Below are positions 35,798-45,851 of a stretch of DNA of 64,000 bases, in pieces. A program made the position numbers and the translations under genes. The DNA is taken from assembly GCA_002205965.3 (NCBI GenBank), contig NADL03000504.1, positions 248,001-312,000 of the forward strand, given 5' to 3'. The notes beneath the pieces were generated by a model. The model was not told where the DNA came from. It did no database searches and worked only from the letters and a program-made list of their open reading frames with translations. Source of the DNA: Kappaphycus alvarezii. Taxonomy: Eukaryota; Rhodophyta; Florideophyceae; Gigartinales; Solieriaceae. Every line of letters begins with the position of its first letter. The stretch's first letter is position 1.

Positions 35798-36419
35798 TCG
35801 GCGGTCGGCTTTACTGTGCAGTCATAAAGGACCCTTTTTGACTGTCAGCAGCTGTAATGGCCTGGGGGGCTGTAACTGACAGTAGACGGCGAGGTACAAT
35901 GGGTAGATCTGAAACTTGACCTTGAGTAGAATCTGAAACGACGTCGGAGGAACCTGACTCTGAAACCGTCGGGACAGCTCTTACTTTCTCATTTTATCGT
36001 AGAAGATGGCCCCGGATTTGTCTGGACTAGTGATTTCTGGGTGCCACGTGTAGACCTTTGATTGGCTGACTGTCCACTTGGCAATACCTCTTTGGTCTCG
36101 GTAGACGGCCCACTTGGCGAAATTGGTGTGGCTGACGTATTTCTGGGTCTGACTGTAGGGGTAGGGGCGTACTGTACAGTAGAAATCAGCGTACAGAGAC
36201 CTGATCTAGATTCCAGTGCTGTTCTGGATCTGCTTGGGCCAGGCTGGCTTCGTGGCTTTCAAGCGTATTGCGGTTCTTATTGGTCACTAGTTAGTGTTCG
36301 AACAGAATTTAAAAATACGTATTGTTATTATTTACAGGCTTACACGTGGCTCTAAACAAAGCGGTCGAATATCAAATAGTCTTACTTCTTAAATTATCCG
36401 AAAAACGGTAAATCCGGAT
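35798..36419. other. copia B 5' leader region
   Basis: Non-coding sequence between the zinc-finger frame and the 5' LTR. It contains a partial direct repetition (GTCCACTTGGC near 36070 and GCCCACTTGGCG near 36108). I could not identify a convincing tRNA primer-binding site next to the LTR at 36419. Confidence 0.4.
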
Positions 36420-36827
36420 TGTCGCGAAAATTCAAGGGATAAAAAGCAGACTGGCGGCGTTAGTGACGAGCCTGAAAACACTGTAATCGTTTATGTCTAA
36501 TATAGACAAGTTGAGTAGGTTGAAATGAAATTGTTGATGTTGTTTTTACTTCAGTGCCGAAGGCGGGTAGGCCTTTTACAGGCAGTAGATGCCGTCGTCT
36601 ATCTCTAGCACATCCACTAACTCCTTACTAGATTCCCTAGCGGATAGTACTGCGGACGGCCCTAGTGACCCTTACAATACGACAGTCCTAGCAGGCATCG
36701 CTAACAGCACAATAGGATAGAGAAAATATAGACAACATAGGATAAAAAATAGAAGTAAGGGGAAAAAATTACACTAGAGTACTGTAATTAGAACATAAAT
36801 AAATTATGTGTATCGTGTATTTCAACA
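36420..36827 (-). repeat. 5' LTR of copia B
   Basis: 408 bp, bounded by TGTCGCG (36420) and TTTCAACA (36827) on the + strand, i.e. TG...CA in element orientation. See 30206-30611 for the partner. Confidence 0.88.
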
Positions 36828-36940
36828 ACACCCTGAACTACTCTCCTACTGTATGCCAATACTGGTCCCTTCAGCCGGACCCAGAGCCCCTGGCCATTAT
36901 TTTCTATCCTTTAGCGCAGTACAGAGAACGATTCCCAACA
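36828..36940 (-). repeat. 5' LTR of copia A, outer part
   Basis: It resumes the A LTR interrupted at 30205, matching 25412-25531 (CTGAACTACTCTCCTACTGT, GAGAACGATT, CCAACA). It is followed by the target duplication GTGTC at 36941-36945. Confidence 0.87.
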
Positions 36941-38014
36941 GTGTCAAATGGCATCAGTCCAGTGTACAGGCTAACCTATTTTTCAATCATTAAAACACCC
37001 CAATTTTTCCCCAGTTTGTAGTGCAGCTACACAAGGCCCAAACGTCTCTGTGCAATGGAAGATACACACAACAGTTCATATGAATCATATGATACGTACA
37101 GTATGACGCTGTACGCGTTCTTTTTTGTCTGCCATAAAATCATGCCTTTCGGGTCCAGAGTTCCGAAATAAAGGCAAATGTGGTACTTGGGACTGATATC
37201 TGACTGGTTGAAAACATGTACAACAATGGTTAGTTTGCCGCAGCAAGCTGGCAGTTGCACAAACCCTATTTTTACAGGACATTGTCATACCAACGACGAA
37301 AGATAAAGAAATTTAGTCAAAAAAAGGCTTTGTGCACCTTTTACTGTACAGCACAGTACAGTACTGTACAGCACTGTGCTGTTTACGTACCGTATCATTC
37401 AGTTCCTCACTTCTTAGACTTGGTAAACAATTTCACAACAGATGATGACCCCACTGCAGTCACGGTGACCCCCCAAATACTTTTTTTAACGGGAACCACT
37501 GCTGGCGTCGAGGTCAGAGTGCGACCTCTGATCAATGTTTGTTGACAAGGAGAACAAACTTCTCTTCAGGCGCATGACTATTTAGTAATGAACATGAGGA
37601 GATCATCAGCGAGTAAACGGCAATACTGTTGTGTACCTTGCCCTTTTCGATTAGAGCTGAAAAAAATCGCCTGGGCGGACTCCAGAGTTTTCATCCCCGA
37701 TCCGTCATTACTATTTTGTTAATTTGAAGAGTTACCTTCACGTTCTGGAGTCTCCAAATTCTCACTGAGGCGTTCGAATCTACTGTTGGTTTCGTAAGGA
37801 TGGTAACTCAGAAAAAATTGTACTATTGCGTTCACTGCTCATTCCTAGAACATTGACTGGCTTAAAGAAACAGGTCATTGTCCTACGTGGACAAGACATA
37901 AACATCTCTTATCTCTTATTGTTCGCACACTCACATGCCTGCAGGCCATCAACTTATCAGGGAATACGAGAGGAAATGCTGCTGCAAGAAGCCTTGCACA
38001 ATATCGTCAACCCA
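36941..38014. other. intergenic region right of the nested copia elements
   Basis: I see no supported gene. It contains a TACAGTAC-type palindromic cluster at 37343-37385. The part near 38014 presumably contains the 3' UTR of the PRPP synthetase gene. Confidence 0.5.
37343..37385. repeat. TACAGTAC-type palindromic cluster
   Basis: Alternating ACTGTACAG / CAGTACAGTACTGTACAG words that can fold on themselves, followed by CACTGTGCTG. Same word family as at 11656-11690 and the clusters near 39.5 and 56.3 kb. Confidence 0.7.
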
Positions 38015-39127
38015 TTACATGTTAGTTCCAAAAAGACTAGACACAGACTCCTCGCGATGAACACGACTAATTGTTTCCGCCATAAGTCGCCCCACCGAAA
38101 TCTTTGTAATACATGGCAATGCCTGCTCCACTTCCTTTGACAGCCTGATAGAGTTAGTAATAACCAATTCCTCAATGCAAGACTTCTTAATCCTGTCGAC
38201 GGCCGGACCGGATAGCACGGCATGAATGCAACACGCCCTGACACTTTTGGCACCATTTTCCTTGAGCGCCTCAGCTGCCTTGGTCAAAGTGCCTGCTGTA
38301 TCGACCATATCATCCACAATTACGCAGTCTCTGCCCTCAACTTCTCCAATGACATGCAACACGTGGGCGACATTCGGCGCTGAACGCCTCTTATCAATGA
38401 TAGCCAATGCTGCATCCAAACCTTTGGCCAATAAGCGAGCACGTTCCATACCCCCTGCATCTGGAGATACGACGACCAGGGGATTTGAATTTGCCTGGCG
38501 CATCGCCCGGAATTCCGGTGAACCCTGCAAATAATTGACAAAAACTGGCAAGGCAAACATGTGATCGACTGGAATATTGAAAAATCCTTGAATCTGTCCC
38601 GCATGCAACTCAAAGGCCAAGACACGATGAGCACCAGCGGTCTGAATGAGGTCAGCAACAAGACGAGCGGTGATCGGGACACGAGGGGCCGCCTTACGAT
38701 CCTGACGGCCATATCCGTAATATGGAATTACGGCGGTGATACGTTTTGCAGAGGCCCTCTTGAGTGTATCGATGATGACGAGCAGTTCCATGAGATGATC
38801 ATTGACTGGAGGTGAGGTAGGTTGTACAATAAAGACATCCTTGCCTCGAACATTGTCCTCGATGTGGACACGTGTCTCACCGTCAGAAAACCGGGTGACA
38901 AGGGCGGAAGTTATTCGAACCTTGAGATGGGAGGCGATTTCCTCGGCGAGTTGACGGTTTGCATTGCCGGTGACGACTCTGATTTCATAGTTGAGAGCTT
39001 TGTCGAGCTCCATAAGGTTGGTGTTGCTGTGGAAATTTGAAAGAGAACCATTCGAGTAGCCGAAAATCTGCGGCTGGGCTGACTCATCTGGGACTTGAGC
39101 ACCTCCCTCAGCTTTGCGGACAGTCAT
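38015..39127 (-). CDS. PRPS: ribose-phosphate pyrophosphokinase (PRPP synthetase)
   Basis: Makes 5-phosphoribosyl-1-pyrophosphate from ribose 5-phosphate and ATP, the precursor for nucleotides, His and Trp. Intact 370-codon frame starting at an ATG. Residues 1-45 are an extension rich in Ser/Asn beyond the usual about 315-residue enzyme. The conserved core starts at about 49 (IRVVTGNANRQLAEEI). Visible motifs: FSDGETRVHI (80-89), PYYGYGRQDRK (135-145), ELHAGQIQGFF (173-183) and the PRPP-binding loop VIVDDMVDTAGT (269-280). This is the phosphate-dependent class I type. The N-terminal extension is not an obvious transit peptide, so plastid or cytosolic location is open. Divergent from the gene at 40731 across 1.6 kb. 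Confidence 0.95.
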   Translation of the reverse strand: MTVRKAEGGAQVPDESAQPQIFGYSNGSLSNFHSNTNLMELDKALNYEIRVVTGNANRQLAEEIASHLKVRITSALVTRFSDGETRVHIEDNVRGKDVFIVQPTSPPVNDHLMELLVIIDTLKRASAKRITAVIPYYGYGRQDRKAAPRVPITARLVADLIQTAGAHRVLAFELHAGQIQGFFNIPVDHMFALPVFVNYLQGSPEFRAMRQANSNPLVVVSPDAGGMERARLLAKGLDAALAIIDKRRSAPNVAHVLHVIGEVEGRDCVIVDDMVDTAGTLTKAAEALKENGAKSVRACCIHAVLSGPAVDRIKKSCIEELVITNSIRLSKEVEQALPCITKISVGRLMAETISRVHREESVSSLFGTNM

Positions 39128-40730
39128 CGTTGACTTGAGTGAGGCGGAAAGGTGGAGACTGGGACGTGAAAGGAATGGTTGAAGATGAAGGTTTTGTCGT
39201 ATTGCTATCGACTGATGACGGAGGAGAGAAGTGAAGTGGGCGGTACGTGGGAGATAATAATGGAAAGCAGTGACAGGAGCGATGGGTGACGTTGAAGGAC
39301 GAGGAGTGCGGCGAGAGTTTGTAAAGGATTAGATAGGATTGGGGTATGCCTTTTAGATGCAGGGCTCTGCCCAAACTGGGCTGTAGGCCGGCTAACGGGC
39401 GTGGGACGTCGGGAGGTTTTGCCGGCGATTTATTTATTTTAGCAGAATCCAAGTCAAAATGCTGGTAACCTGCAGGCAGTGAGAACTATTATTTTTCGCC
39501 CCCATTCGTACAGTACAGTGTACGGTACAGTATAGCTGTCCTGTCGTCACCCGTCACTGCCGTACAGAGCTGTTTAGTGTAACAACATACAGTCCTCTTC
39601 TGCATAGTGTACAGTACAGTGTAGTACTGTACATACATTTCTTTGCATCATTCAGTAAACCATCTACAGCACGTTCAATAGACCTTAATTGTAGTTCGCA
39701 GTAGAGAGAAATATCGAGCCGACCTACGGGTACTCGCGCGCATTTCAACAAACTGAATTTGATGAGCTTCGATTAACTCAAACTGCCGGCATTTCAACCA
39801 GGTCCGTCGAGAGACACTACTGGCAGCCTTTCTTCGAATTTACAGAAAAAATCTTTTGCAACTTTGAGCCGTCGGCGTTACGCAAAATTGCATTTTGTAC
39901 AAGTTGGCGCCGTGCAACAGTTTTGCACGAAGCGGGCGGCGGCGGTTTACATCTGCAGACAACATTATCCCCGCCATACGTACAGTAGAAGCTAATTTTT
40001 GGTCCACTGGTCCACTATGGGCCTTGACCCATTTTAAGACCCGCAATTAAGTGAATGAAAAAAATCCCAATCACCTGGTTCTCTAAATGGTAGGTACACA
40101 GGAGTTGCCAGACCATGTGGTTGCAATGGAAAATTCCACTGAGGACATGGAGCTCAATCTCAGCAAAAACAATAATTTTCTCACTTTCAACCTCGGAAAC
40201 ACGAGTCCGCCGTATATGTAACCAGGGGCGAGGGAGCTACAGTTACTGGCTAGTTTATAGACCAATAAGTTCAGGGCATTCGTCACTGCAATAACCAAAT
40301 TTATTTCTTGCAACCTGTTATGCATTTTCAGCCATAGATCCAATTCAGTTATGTTTGAGGATATTCTTTAGGCCCATCCATATCTCCCAAACGACATGTC
40401 AGAAGCTTAAATTGATCCGCCACCATCGAATCCTAAGCCGATAATATTTCCATTGCAATTTTTTTGGTTGATTATACTGTAGTTCGACTACGGCAAGAGA
40501 CGCTACTGACAACTTTGGATGTCAAACAGTCGTTCAACTGCTTTGAGCCGAACATTAAGGCTTGCAATCCCATCCACATCGCAATCCATCGCTGAACAGT
40601 CACATCCTGATCAGCTCTCTTTTGCACTTTATCGGTTTTCTACTGGAGGAGAGGACATCGCATACCAACCGATTGGGCACAACTCAGCAGCACTGCGGGA
40701 CAATCAAATCTTCCCTAGCCTCGCTGCGCG
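39128..40730. other. divergent intergenic region
   Basis: This is the shared upstream region of PRPP synthetase (-) and the cyclase-like gene (+). It contains two TACAGTAC-type palindromic clusters (39506-39535 and 39608-39636). A CT-rich stretch lies just upstream of the + gene. The open frames at 39108-39452 (-) and 40519-40896 (+) have no recognisable features, and I do not regard them as genes. Confidence 0.5.
39506..39636. repeat. two TACAGTAC-type palindromic clusters
   Basis: CGTACAGTACAGTGTACGGT around 39507 and TGTACAGTACAGTGTAGTAC around 39607, separated by about 70 bases. Each is largely self-complementary. They lie in the divergent promoter region. Confidence 0.65.
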
Positions 40731-42570
40731 ATGCCCTTCCTTCTCAGCTTCTCCCCCTCCATCCCCCTCCGATCCCTTTTGCCCCGCACCACCCAACTCC
40801 AAACGCCAAACCGTCGTAGACCACAAATGTCTACTCCCACACCCGCTCCTCCTTCCCCAGGCTCCTCAACTTTCTATCCCGCTCCCTCGAGGGTGACCCA
40901 GCTCTCTCCCTCTCAAAGGCAGAACAAGCCTTCGCTAATCTCAAATCTCGCCGTCCACGCCCCCCCCATCCCCCTTTGTTTCTACTACTACTCGCCCCCA
41001 CTCACCTACCACCACCTTTGATGTCGTCATCATCGGTGCCACCCTTGGTATCTTTTACGCTACAGCCCTTCAATCCCTTGGTTGGCGTGTTATTGTTTTG
41101 GAAAGAGGCGCAGTGCAGGGTAGATTACAAGAATGGAATATTTCCCGCCATGAGCTTTCCGCCCTCGTGCAGAACAATGTTCTAACCGCCGAGCAGTTGG
41201 AGGACGCTATTGTAACTGAGTTTCTTGCCCCAGGCCGAATCGGATTTGCGATGCGTGATGGCTCTACCAATGAACTTGGCGTCTCCAATGTCCTTAATGT
41301 TGGAGTCGCCCCGGATATACTCGTCGCAACAGCGAAAGCGAATTTTCTACGTCTTGGAGGAGTCATCAAAGAGTACTGCAATGTCCAACGCGTTAGCGTT
41401 GCCCCAGACTCTGTCCGTATAGTCTTGCGCCGTGCCAAGGTCAAAGTTCAAGGTGCGTTGGGCGCCGGGGGAACTGGTCTTCTGGGTGATGTGGCTGAAG
41501 AGGAGGAACAAGTTCATGCCCGTGTATTGGTAGACGCTATGGGTGCCTTCTCGCCCATTGCAGCTCAGACAAGAGGATATCGTAAGCCAGATGGCGTCTG
41601 CATCACAGTAGGCAGTTGCATGATAGGCGATTGGGAACAGAACGAGACCGGTGACTTGATATATTCCTTTCAACCGATCAACAAGAAACGGAGCACCCAA
41701 TACTTCTGGGAGGCCTTTCCGGTTGGAAGGGACGCAAGAGCGAGGACAACGTACATGTTTTCATACGGCCCTTGTCAAGAACAGAGGCAAAGCTTGACAG
41801 AGGCTTTGGAAGATTATCTGGATGGGCTACCTCAGTATCAGGGAGTTGATATCGACAGTATGACCGTCCAGCGGATATTGTTTGGGTTTTTCCCTACATA
41901 TTTTCGAGACAGTCCGACCAATGTAGCCTTTGATCGAGTGCTACCAGTGGGGGATGCAGGAGGACTGCAATCACCCATTAGTTTTGGAGGCTTTGGTTGC
42001 TGCTTACGCCATTTGGGAAGAATAACCGGCGCTTTGAACGAGGCACTCTGTCAACCTGATGACTCGTTACTCAAGCGCTCAAATTTGCAAATGCTGCAGT
42101 GGTATCTCCCATCTTTGCTGGTTGCAGGGCTTTTCAACAAAGCAATGTCTGTACAGCCCGGTCAAACCACCGCGGGACCTTTGCTTGATGAATATGGCAT
42201 CAATGAAGTGTTGTGGTCCAATATGAGGGCCATGGCTGACCTTGGCGAACATGTCCAACGGCCTTTTTTGCAGGACGTGGTTACCGCTGGTGGCTTGTCT
42301 AAAACCTTAGCAGCAATGGCGTTTCGAAGTCCCGTCCTCGCTGTTAAAATGACAGCATTCCTTGGCCCCGGGGAACTTTTAAGCTGGAGCAGGCATTATG
42401 TTGCCCTTCTCCTCTATGGTGCATCTGTTCCATACCTTAAACTCCTCAAGGCCATCTCGGAAAAATCAAAGCAGTTGTCATTCGAACAACGATTTCGCTT
42501 GAACCGGCTCATTGATGCAGCAACATATGGAAGTGGCCGAGACGCAGAGGGAGAACTCGCACAGAGTTGA
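40731..42570 (+). CDS. lycopene-cyclase-like FAD oxidoreductase, probably plastid-targeted
   Basis: FAD/NAD(P)-binding protein of the lycopene cyclase-like family known from plants (At2g32640 type); the reaction is unproven. The dinucleotide-binding fold is at 41017-41105: FDVVIIGATLG, then VIVLERG. The family core reads GDAGGLQSPISFGGFG (41953-42000), followed by LRHLGRITGAL and RPFLQDVV. The C-terminus is hydrophobic and ends RLIDAATYGSGRD before the stop at 42570. To reach an ATG the frame must shift twice by minus one base, near 40857 (C4) and 40960-40975 (C8/C5). This gives a start at 40731 with a Ser/Arg/Pro-rich leader (MPFLLSFSPSIPLRSLLPRT) resembling a transit peptide. The start is inferred. 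The 3' 1100 bp from 41621 are duplicated at 48247. Convergent with the nucleoporin-like gene. Confidence 0.82.
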
Positions 42571-42720
42571 GGTAAGTAGAGGTTTACGTCTTAGTAGATT
42601 GAGCAGTTAAACACAACACAAGGCAGACCAAAGTAGTTTCAGAAAACCCTTTACTCGAGAGTTAAACTACAACTGGCCTTTGGACCTTATCAGGGCCGCA
42701 ATTTTCTGATTTGTAGAGCA
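41621..42720 (+). repeat. tandem duplication unit 1, left part
   Basis: 1100 bp (3' half of the cyclase-like gene plus about 150 bp downstream). By eye it is identical to 48247-49346. The original continuation of this unit (nucleoporin tail) resumes at 47159 after the inserted non-LTR element. Confidence 0.92.
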
Positions 42721-42779
42721 GGAAGGAAGTTTAATGCGTTCAGTATCTACTGGGGACTGCGCACGTCCTAACTATACGG

Positions 42780-45700
42780 TTAAGATCTAACCGGGTGTGC
42801 TTCGTCGTCCATGCGCATCGGGGCTCGCGACGGGATAGCTTCAGCGATGGATGACCAGAGGGTGCAACTCAGTCGCTGGTAGATACGGCGGCGGATAACG
42901 CCAACTGTCGAGTGACACTTGGACGCGATCCGCGGAACTAACTCCTCGATAAATGCAATGGTTCCAGGGGAAGGGGCACCTAGGGAATCAAACGCCAGAG
43001 GTCGAAACGTGAAGTTCGGCGTGTAAGGCGCAGAAGATGGACCAGTTGAGGGAGCGGGGAGGCGTCGGGCGATGTTGCGTTCCAGGGTTGTGACCTTATC
43101 GCGGGCCGCCAGTTCAGCAGCGCCTCCGGCGACCTGGGTCGCCTTGGTGCGAACTGCGGCCTTAAACGGTGAGACGACAGTGATGTCACAGGCAATGTGG
43201 CGCAACGTTGTGCCTTCCGGGGTTGGGGGCGGTTGTACAAGGATATCGGCGGGCCGGAGCTCAGTGCCCGGGACGAGGAACGGAACCTCGTGCCGAGTAT
43301 CCAGACCCGCGGCGCGGGTAACGTGTGTCGCAATCGCATTACAGAGCGAGTTATGGCGGTGACGACGGCCGAAACCAGGGCAGCAGAGGTCGGCGGCGTG
43401 ATCCCCGAGGGTGTCCAAGGGGTGGTCACAGTGGTGGCAGTTGAGGGGCATGGAGTCATCATACACTGGCAGTCCGAGGTGACGGCGGAGCATGGTCTGC
43501 CAGTGTGTGGTGTGGACCTTCGTAGCTGCCGTGGGGTGAGCGAAGAGAAACGCCGCAGCGGGGCTGCGGCGGAACGCTAGGCCACGGATGCGATGTCGAA
43601 TGTCGGCGTCGCTGTGTGCGGTCGGGTTTGGGGCATTCGCCCAGGAGTCGTCGTGCCAATGTACTCTTGCCCGCGCCTCTTGCTGCACCCGTTTGAGAAG
43701 GGTTAGAGTGTTGGTGGGTGAAGCAGCTAGAGTTGGAGGGTCAAGGGTGGAAAGGTTGACTATCCCGGGGATGGAGAGGGCGAAACGGCGGAGAGAAGGC
43801 CCAGCCTGACGGAGGAGGAAGGACCGGTCGCCGCGGTAGCGGCCAGAAGCAAGTGCACAAGCACGCGGCGTGGCATATGCGGAAGTTCGCTGCCGTGCGG
43901 GCGCAGCATCAATGATGCTGGCGGCGGCAGCGCCGTGGAGGCACGAGGCGATGCTTTCGAAGCCCTGACCTCCGAGGTGCATGGGGAGGCAGACTTGGTC
44001 CCAGGCTCGGTTCGTGAGAGCTATGCCGTGTAACTTTTCATATGATGACCGTTGTAGATCATCAAATTCTTCTGCGGCGGACTCGGCTAGGCGCGGATCT
44101 GAGAGCTTGAATGCATGCGATAGGAGGCATGCAGAGGCACAGATCCGGTGCATGTGGAACCGGGCGCGGGCGTCGCGGACCAGCAGGAGGCGGTCCAGGG
44201 TCAGGCGGCACTGAGCAATCTTGGACCGGAGAAAACTCTCCGTGAACGTTTTGTTCCCAATGGGGGCCCCTAGAAGCGGAAAGCCGTCCCGCGAGCATTC
44301 TGCGAGAGGGAATTCCGCTAAGAGGGCTGCTCGATCCTGCGGCATGACGTGAGGCCAGTATATGCGTGTCTTACGTGGGTTGACATGGAAGCCAACCGTG
44401 GGACCATCTCGGGCAAGGAGCCTGAGCGCCTGACGGATGGCGCCAAGGTTCCCGACGATCGTGCCGTCATCGGCGTACCATTGGCAGAGAGCAATGTTGG
44501 GGATCTCAGCAACCCGACGGATGAGCGGTTGGATCGTTAGCGAGAACAACAACATGCTGGCCGGGTCACCCTGTTGGGTGCCCTGGGCACTTGGTATGAC
44601 GGTGCGATCCCGGTTCGGGACAAGCAATGGCGGTTGCATTCGGCCGTAGATCATGTTTGCGAAGCGGGCTAGCGAGGGGGCGAGCATTGGTAGGTGGTCC
44701 AGCATAGACTGCCGATCAACGCGGTTGAAGGCGTTGTTAGCGTCTATGAGGACCGTGGCGACGTTCGGGGTGGCGAAGAAGCGGCGTAGTGTCGTGCGGG
44801 TGTCGTGTACAATAGAGTCCAACCCGGCTTTAACACCATTGGCCGTCTGATGCGGCGACAGAACCGAGTGTGAATCGGCTATTGCGGCGGGGAGCAGTGC
44901 CTTCGTCACTATCCTGCGAAGCACAGACCCGATGGCGATCGGGCGGACCTTGTCGGGAGTCGGCTGAAGCGGGAGGAGCGTCGCCGCTGCCACGAGGGGG
45001 AGCACAGCGTCCGGGAGCTCCCCCGTGCGAGCCGAGAAACGAGCTGTGTGAGGACACGCAGACCGGTCACGCCGGCTTCGGGACTGACGCGAGTCTTAAC
45101 CAGAAGGTGGAACCAGCGCGACGGCGTTCGTTCGGGTCCGGCGGTGGTGTCCCGCGGGACGCCGCGGACCGCGTGTTCCACAGCAGCCTCGGTGATGCAC
45201 GGGGGCGGCGGGAGCCGTCCTTCCGGGAGCGGCGAGACAGGGCTCGGCGGGGACGGGTGCAGGTCCCGGAGCCGCTGAATCGTCGCCGGGTCGTTGACGT
45301 CGGCGAGCGGGCCATTGTGGAGGGCGCGCATGGCCTTACCGTATCGCGCATCGGCGCAAAGGGCTCTGCACGACGGGCGCGCCCGATGTCGCCGGGGACT
45401 GTTGGGGCGTACAGCGTGTTTCCTTCCCACCATTCTAGCCGAGCCTGATGAGCTGCGAGAGCTTCGGCCCAGAGTGCTCCCCACTGCGAGCCCGTGTGCG
45501 CACGACGGAGGCGTTCTCGGAGGGCGATCCGTTGGCTCTTGGGGTCCCGCCATCCGCGCTCTCCCCGAAGACAGCGACGGAGGACAGCCGTGGGCAGCAT
45601 GTGGAGGTGAAGGAATGCTCGTTGAGTGGCGTCTTCCCCACGAGCATTCGCCGCAGCTTTGACCAGCTTGATAAACAGGAGGATAAATTGGGTGAGGCAG

Positions 45701-45834
45701 GGAGCAGGGATATCTTGGAAGATATCCGTGTCGCGGTAGGGTGTTGAGAGGATTTCCATGGGAGTGGGCAAGGGGAATGACGCCGATGTATCATGCGGCG
45801 GGGGGTCCGATTCCATAGGGTGGACCGGATCCAT
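42780..45834 (-). CDS. E1 ORF2: reverse transcriptase with C-terminal REL endonuclease
   Basis: About 1018 codons from the ATG at 45834, with apparent minus-one shifts near 45385 and 45010. The N-terminal region (PTAVLRRCLRGERGW) is shared with E3. The RT spans 45000-44200: DKVRPIAIGSVLRR, LIDANNAFNRVDR (motif A), TQQGDPASMLLF (B), CQWYADDGTIVG (C), LGAPIG (E). After a linker, the C-terminus has C-X2-C-X8-H-X4-C (CHHC ... GDHAADLC, about 43450-43385), RHRHN, then EVPF, LRPADILV and CDITVVSPF. This finger-RHN-E-RPAD-D order is the R2-type endonuclease, with RPAD where R2-like elements have R-P-D. No APE or RNase H domain seen. It is the most intact ORF2 here; the two shifts may be assembly errors. 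Confidence 0.87.
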
Positions 45835-45851
45835 GGTGGGGAGGAGCGGAG

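Larger units (their letters stand above)
30206..36827 (-). mobile_element. copia element B, nested in the 5' LTR of copia A
   Basis: Minus-strand copia element of about 6.6 kb with LTRs at 30206-30611 (3') and 36420-36827 (5'). The LTRs start TGTTGA in element orientation and end in CGACA at the 5' copy. It is flanked by a 5-bp duplication ACACA/ACACC (30201-30205 and 36828-36832), with one mismatch. The uninterrupted A LTR has ACACC at the equivalent place (25412-25416). A purine-rich tract (AAAGAGAGGGAG in element orientation) abuts the 3' LTR. Pol, gag and an unusual zinc-finger frame lie inside. The 1642-4107 relic is the same family. Confidence 0.88.
25296..36940 (-). mobile_element. copia element A, interrupted by nested element B
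   Basis: Minus-strand Ty1/copia element. Its 3' LTR is 25296-25531. Its 5' LTR is split into 30085-30205 and 36828-36940 by insertion of element B. The element is flanked by a perfect 5-bp target duplication GTGTC (25291-25295 and 36941-36945). LTRs begin TGTTGG and end in CA in element orientation. A polypurine tract (GAGAAGGGG in element orientation) directly abuts the 3' LTR at 25532. Without B the element is about 5.0 kb. Coding capacity runs gag, protease, integrase, RT, RNase H from 29750 down to 26166, all decayed. Confidence 0.88.

Noticed and set aside
39108-39452. Open frame upstream of PRPP synthetase as a longer N-terminus or separate gene
   Set aside because: It is in a different frame from the enzyme, is low in complexity (Ser/Pro), and the ATG at 39127 already gives a complete protein.
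40519-40896. 125-codon open frame as the start of the cyclase-like protein
   Set aside because: It terminates before the Rossmann motif and its sequence shows no targeting or domain features. The frame beginning at 40731 joins better with the downstream protein.
44870-45448. Long + strand open frames over E1 (for example 192 and 122 codons)
   Set aside because: They lie opposite the GC-rich minus-strand ORF2, have Arg/Gly/Pro-rich composition typical of antisense frames in GC-rich DNA, and carry no motif.
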